Positions 59,567 through 64,000 of a DNA stretch of 64,000 nucleotides are shown in pieces. Both the position numbers and the translations under genes were made by a program. The stretch comes from Anisakis pegreffii (taxonomy: Eukaryota; Nematoda; Chromadorea; Rhabditida; Anisakidae). Where the stretch lies: positions 1-64,000 of the forward strand of contig JAPYMA010000028.1 in assembly GCA_035041965.1 (NCBI GenBank), in the 5' to 3' direction. Below the pieces are notes generated by a model. It ran no database searches. It was not told the origin of the DNA and saw only the letters and a program-made list of their open reading frames with translations. Each line of letters begins with the position of its first letter. Within the stretch, counting starts at the first letter, position 1.

Positions 59567-61140
59567 TGTGGCGGCTAGGGGTTGATTGTGTTTGTATGTG
59601 GGTACCTTGTCTTGACTTATAGCCGTCAGATAACAATTTATAAAGATAAATTGGTAATAATGTAATGATTAACAAAACAGTTCAACAATAGACGAATAAC
59701 AGAGATAATATAATATTACTTCAATAAAAAGGAGAAATTGGAAGATTATCAAGTGATTACAGTAAAACGAAATATTATTCTTAACGAAACGATATCCTCA
59801 ATGTGGTCTCAACTAGCTTAAATAGCTCAATGATGAATGAATCACTTAACAGAACCAACAGATCGCCGACGTTGATGGTTGAGTTGAATTGTCCAACGAA
59901 GTCGATTGTAATTTATTGATGAAGATAATTTGCTTACTTGATTTGGGAAATTATTTAATTAGGCCGGCCTGTGCGTTCAATTGTTTGCTTTGTTGATTCG
60001 TTATGGGTTGGAGTGCGATTGATTGGGAGGGATGTTTGGGAAAGGAACTTGGGTTTTGACCTTATTTATATATTTGGGACAGGATGTGGAAATTTGGAGG
60101 TGCACTCTTTAATTACGACCTTAACTCTTTTGAGATTGGATGAGGGTATTTAGGTGGTTGTGGGGTTTGAGAAATTCACGGAGCTTGATCCGAACGACGA
60201 CCACGAGTTGATTTGAACTGTTCGCTTATTCACAAAGAAATGACACAATTACGACACGCTACAGTTTGAGATCTGGTGATTGGGATTGAATTTGATTTGG
60301 TTTGACTTAATGGATTTGGGACTTGAAAGCTTGGTTGTTGATTTGCTTGGATTGAAATCTCGTCTTCGATTTGCCTTTCCAGACCTCAAACTTGGGTAAT
60401 TAAACCCTTGTAATTACAACGATAACAACACGACTACGCGATTTACTACGACTACGTGACCTATTGTGAACTAAGTTTAGTACCTAAACAAATACGAACT
60501 ATTGTAATTGAAACGAAATAAGAAACGAGAAACAAATTGTGACGTGCTAGAATGAACGCCCGTAGTGAACAACGTAAACAACCAATAATAACTTATGAGA
60601 ACAACTCATGCCGACTGCAAGTGACGTGGCACATTTGAACAATAAACAACTATTGATGTATGCACTATAAAGTTCGCGACCGCATTAGTATGTTGGAGTG
60701 AGAGAAACAGAGACAGGCAGACAGACAGAGATAGAGACATTCCAATGTGACGTCATGTTGGGCGTTTGTGACTTCGCGACAATACGCATCTGAAAACAAT
60801 ACGCATCTGAAAACAAGTCGTGACAATACGCGACAATACGCATCTGAAAACAAGCCTTAATCATTCCCAGCTCATTCATATGTAGTCATACCCACTTGGT
60901 AATGAGACGATATTTACTTGCTATCGCCTCTTCGGCTCTCCTATTTTGTGAAATAGCGACCATGAATTTCGAAATGTGCTGTTTTTAATGTTGCGTTTCC
61001 TTTTTTAATGTTAGTTTTGCTTTAGTGCGTTGTTTTTGCTTCTCGTTCTCCACATACTTATTATTTGTTAATTTAGGTATTGTTTCACGTTTCTTTGTGA
61101 ATTTTGCTTTATATTTCAAGTACGCGATGTATCCTGCAGT
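59567..61140. other. Intergenic DNA, no gene seen
   Basis: No convincing exon. Contains a small cluster of the word CAATACGCATCTGAAAAC (three copies, about 60779-60852). A T-rich/GT-rich segment starting TGTGGCGGCTAGGGG could be an LTR edge, but no partner or element body was found. Confidence 0.45.
60779..60852. repeat. Short tandem repeat, three copies
   Basis: The unit AATACGCATCTGAAAACAA occurs near 60781, 60798 and 60835, the last two separated by a partial copy (TCGTGACAATACGCGAC). Confidence 0.8.
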
Positions 61141-61149
61141 AATGAGGAA

Positions 61150-62060
61150 AAACCGCAATTATTGATGATTCCGATGCTGACAACGAAGAAAGTGAAATTG
61201 ATGAGGATAATGTTGAATTCAGAATCGATTTGGTTGAAAAAACACGGCGTTTCCCTGAAACGTACCAGCGATTTACCAAGCTTGTGAGAAAGTACTGATT
61301 TAGGTTTCGGAAGTCTCCCTAGAAGAACGACAGACCCCAGTAATTCATAAAACTAAGCAATTCGGCAAAGATTCAAATTCAGTAGTAGATTGCAAGATGA
61401 GATGGACCTCTTTGAACATGATGTTGGCAAAATTTGCAAAATGCTCCGATGAGATTGAGCAGACCATTGTTGCTCTAAAAACTACCATACGTACTCAATG
61501 AATAGGATTGGAACGAAATAACAGACTCATGCAATGCAATGGGAGCTTTCGAAGTTGCTATGAACACACTGTGTCGTCGAAATATTGGTTTGTTCATAAC
61601 AGATAAAACGCTGAAGTGTTCCGTCGATGCGTTAAAGAAATTGAATACGAATATCGCTAATGATCTATTGCGTGCACTTCTGGTAAGGATCAACGAACCT
61701 ATCACACCAATTCTGATGCACTTCATGAGATGAGTGATCGATCCCGTTAATATCCGATAGATTGAGGTATTCGATCGTGAGACAAAATATTATACAACTG
61801 ATCTTCGAGGCTCTTCGGTGCGAGGAGCGAACAAAATGATGACTCTGATTCCATCTCACCGATGGCAGCTAATTTTTCTCAGAGCATGAGTGAATGTAAT
61901 ATTCCTCTCTCGAAGAAAATAGAATTGATGCTGAATTTCAAAAATTCCGTAACTTGTGGAAGAGGCAATGACATGAAGAGCAGAATAATCTCTGAAATGT
62001 TTTTGTATGAAGAGACGAAGGAAAAAACGTTCGCATTCTCATTTTCACGCAAAAATAAGA
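61150..62060 (+). pseudogene. Second hAT transposase remnant
   Basis: Fragments in order are an acidic IIDDSDADNEESEIDEDNVE followed by TYQRFTKLVRKY; then FGKDSNSVVDCKMRWTSLNM, matching the hAT core motif D-x-K-x-R-W-x-S; then SVDALKKLNTNIANDLLRAL with VRINE; then KKIELMLNFKNSVTC. Stops and frame changes separate them, so the gene is dead. The SVDALKKLN block aligns with the remnant at 26.3 kb (SIDALKKLN). The C-terminal dimerisation motif seen in the other copy was not found here. Confidence 0.65.
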
Positions 62061-62077
62061 ATGAGGTGCAACTAGCG

Positions 62078-62165
62078 CCCTCGGGGACGGGGTCTCCGGC
62101 GGGGTTTCCCATCCTTGACGACTCCCCGGCAATTTTTCTCCCGAATTTTTGCTCAGAGACCTCCC
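62078..62165. repeat. GC-rich repeat patch at the end of hAT remnant 2
   Basis: Contains CTCGGGGACGGGGTCTCCGG and CGACTCCCCGGCAATTTTTC, echoing the island at 6965-7225. It may mark the 3' edge of the element. Confidence 0.45.
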
Positions 62166-62191
62166 TCGTCCACTTTGCTCTCATCGGCTAA

Positions 62192-64000
62192 GAAGTTGGT
62201 CCCTGGCGAACACTTGATGCAACTATCAACGCTCTCACGGTTCCCAGAGCTTATTTGAAACTCCACTAAATTATATTCTTACCACGTTCTTATCATATTC
62301 TTATCGTGACATTATTCGTCACAATATGTTCTGTTGCATTTGTTGGATAATTTGTAGAATAATTTCAATTAGGATAACGGTGATAATTGTTTATTATTTG
62401 GTAATGATGATTGTCCATAATATTTTGAATATTAATTGTTGCGTTTGCTAATTTCAACTTCAATGATTTGTTGAATACGTTTTGCTGATTATTGAATATT
62501 GCTGTTTTCAATTCATCGTATTCTTTTCTGAACAAATGCATACACCTTGAGCAAATTCTCCTCAGATGAGTGGGTGAATGCTGTGACGGAATATCCATAG
62601 CCAAGTTATTTTTTTGGCAAATTCACGCCACGGAAAACTGAAGTGGATTTCAGTTTCTGTGCTGTTCTTGGTAATTGCTGCTTGGATTATTGATAATTCT
62701 TGTATAAGGAAGGCCAATGTTTGTGGAGATTGGTGGAATGAATCGTGCCTCATCTATGATGGTGATTATATGATAATGGCTATGATCATCAGTATCCTTT
62801 TGTTTGAGTAAGTTTGTTTTGGGTGTTTTATCCATTTTTATCATTGAAAGAGTGTTCTATCCATTGTTTAATCCATTTATCCATTTTCTCATTAAAAGGA
62901 ACGTAAAGTTAATGAATCGATATGTTGGTATAATAATGATTGCAATTGTATAGCGAGGCATTTGCCGCTTTATTACCCATGAATGCGTCGATAGCGTATT
63001 TTCAAACTTAACTATTGTTGTCGGTTTTCGTGCATCGCATCTACTAATTGACCGCTCTTTTCCATGCTCTGTCCTTCTTCCACATTAGGGATTTGGCGAA
63101 CATCTGATAAAGGATTAGTTACAGATTTCACGCTACACTCTACCGTGCTTCATCTCGCCATCAATTCTTCAAAAATCCCTTACCTCAACGTGAAACTTTC
63201 AATGCCTCATATCACATCCTTCGCCGTTTTTTTAACATCGCTCCACCACACTCTACATAGAATTTGAAATTTGATAACCGGTTTATTTCCCCCAGATAAG
63301 TAGAGTTTGGTTAATGGCCACCGAACCGTGAAATTCCCCATGAATTCGATCGGTAATTACCGACCGACTTTCGATAAATCCCTGGAACTCGGACGCCCCT
63401 AATTTTCGGTGCCCTCCGACCGAAACCCAAAGGGCTGCTTTGGTCAGAGTGCCCTGGCAAAACGAACTCCGGTTACCGCCAATCATGAAAAAGTTCGCCT
63501 GAACTAAAAGAAAGTCGATTGTACAGAATGAACAACAATGAGTACACAATGATGTCACAAGTATCATGAGTGCTGGATGGTCTGGCACGAGTCAACGAGT
63601 TGAATTAAAGTCGTCATGAGCGGAGCGATTTCAAATTGTTTCTGCTGCTTATTGTTCTGGATTCCTTTGCGCTGCCTAGCTACCTAGCGTATTTAGAAAT
63701 TTCTGCGCTGCTTAGCGCGCTGGAAAGATTTGGCGCTTATTCAGCGCTCCGGATTGAAGAAGAGAAGAAAGGAACGAACGAAGGAATGCTAATGCATTTT
63801 AGCTCGCCTTCATATAGCGATGTTGTTTTGACTGGATGTTTTGAGAATTCCATCAATGTTTCTTATTTGTGTAGGTTATTGTTTCGTTCTCGAATTCTCT
63901 CGATTGGTCGGAAATGAACAGATAATCGCACCTGATTCGCCGGTTTGGCGACACCGATCGACAGCCGACCGATACTCAAAAATTTTCTATCAGTTCGGGC
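62192..64000. other. Intergenic DNA to window end
   Basis: No supported gene. Contains a CCGACCG-type island (63300-63480, with related words again from 63950 to the end). A 93-codon frame at 63636-63917 begins with a hydrophobic MFLLLIVLDSFALP and overlaps small AGCGCT repeats; I regard it as chance. Confidence 0.4.
63300..63480. repeat. CCGACCG-rich interspersed repeat island
   Basis: The words GATCGGTAATTACCGACCG, TTTTCGGTGCCCTCCGACCG and GAACTCCGGTTACCGCC occur over about 180 bp and resemble those at 16.7 kb and 29.0 kb. The window ends in similar text (CACCGATCGACAGCCGACCG). Confidence 0.5.

Noticed and set aside
59567..60660. Possible solo LTR starting TGTGGCGGC
   Set aside because: No matching second LTR, primer-binding site or polymerase sequence was found, and the end is not definable.
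63636..63917. 93-codon frame with hydrophobic start near the window end
   Set aside because: Overlaps short AGCGCT repeats; no splice, family or composition support.

Overview
The window looks like nuclear DNA from a nematode, most likely a parasitic species with large introns. The reasons are AT-rich sequence, short introns ending in tight (T)TTTCAG-type acceptors without a long pyrimidine tract, a KANK/VAB-19-type ankyrin gene, an RTE-clade retrotransposon and long (TA)n tracts. No species can be named from sequence alone. No bacterial features, operons or CRISPR arrays are seen.

Layout. (1) Positions 1-5101, + strand: the 3' part of a KANK-family gene. The upstream exons lie outside the window, and the last exons give a complete ankyrin-repeat domain. 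(2) 5102-8580: intergenic, with a (TA)n tract, a 47-bp tandem repeat and a GC-rich island of degenerate repeats. (3) About 8.6-15.7 kb, minus strand: a multi-exon gene I do not recognise. It has a Gln/Glu/Arg-rich N-terminal half and a Cys-containing C-terminal half; eight exons can be joined in phase to a stop, and further candidate exons lie beyond. (4) 15.7-25.4 kb: mostly non-coding, with one MITE-like element, small repeats and one doubtful secreted ORF. (5) 25.4-26.6 kb: a decayed hAT transposon (minus) with hairpins. (6) 27719-57081, + strand: one very large gene. I can join 40 exons in consistent phase into about 3,540 residues of coiled coil ending in a single C-terminal membrane anchor. 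This is the architecture of giantin/macrogolgin-class golgins. (7) 57.1-64 kb: intergenic, with a RING-like scrap, a near-perfect 243-bp direct repeat, a second hAT remnant and CCGACCG-rich islands.

The introns of the giant gene hold other things. A BRI3-like small membrane protein is encoded antisense at 32.7 kb, and a diverged second BRI3-like exon lies in sense at 46.3 kb. A tRNA-like Pol III unit, a 52-bp palindrome and a long inverted repeat lie at 34.3-35.2 kb. Two tRNA-derived SINE-like copies face each other at 50.0-50.9 kb. A full-length RTE retrotransposon, with an uninterrupted 978-residue ORF and a perfect 15-bp target-site duplication, is inserted antisense at 50987-54069.

The genes do not form a pathway. 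KANK acts at cortical adhesions and microtubule-capture sites, the giant gene is predicted to tether vesicles at the Golgi, and BRI3 proteins are small endolysosomal membrane proteins.
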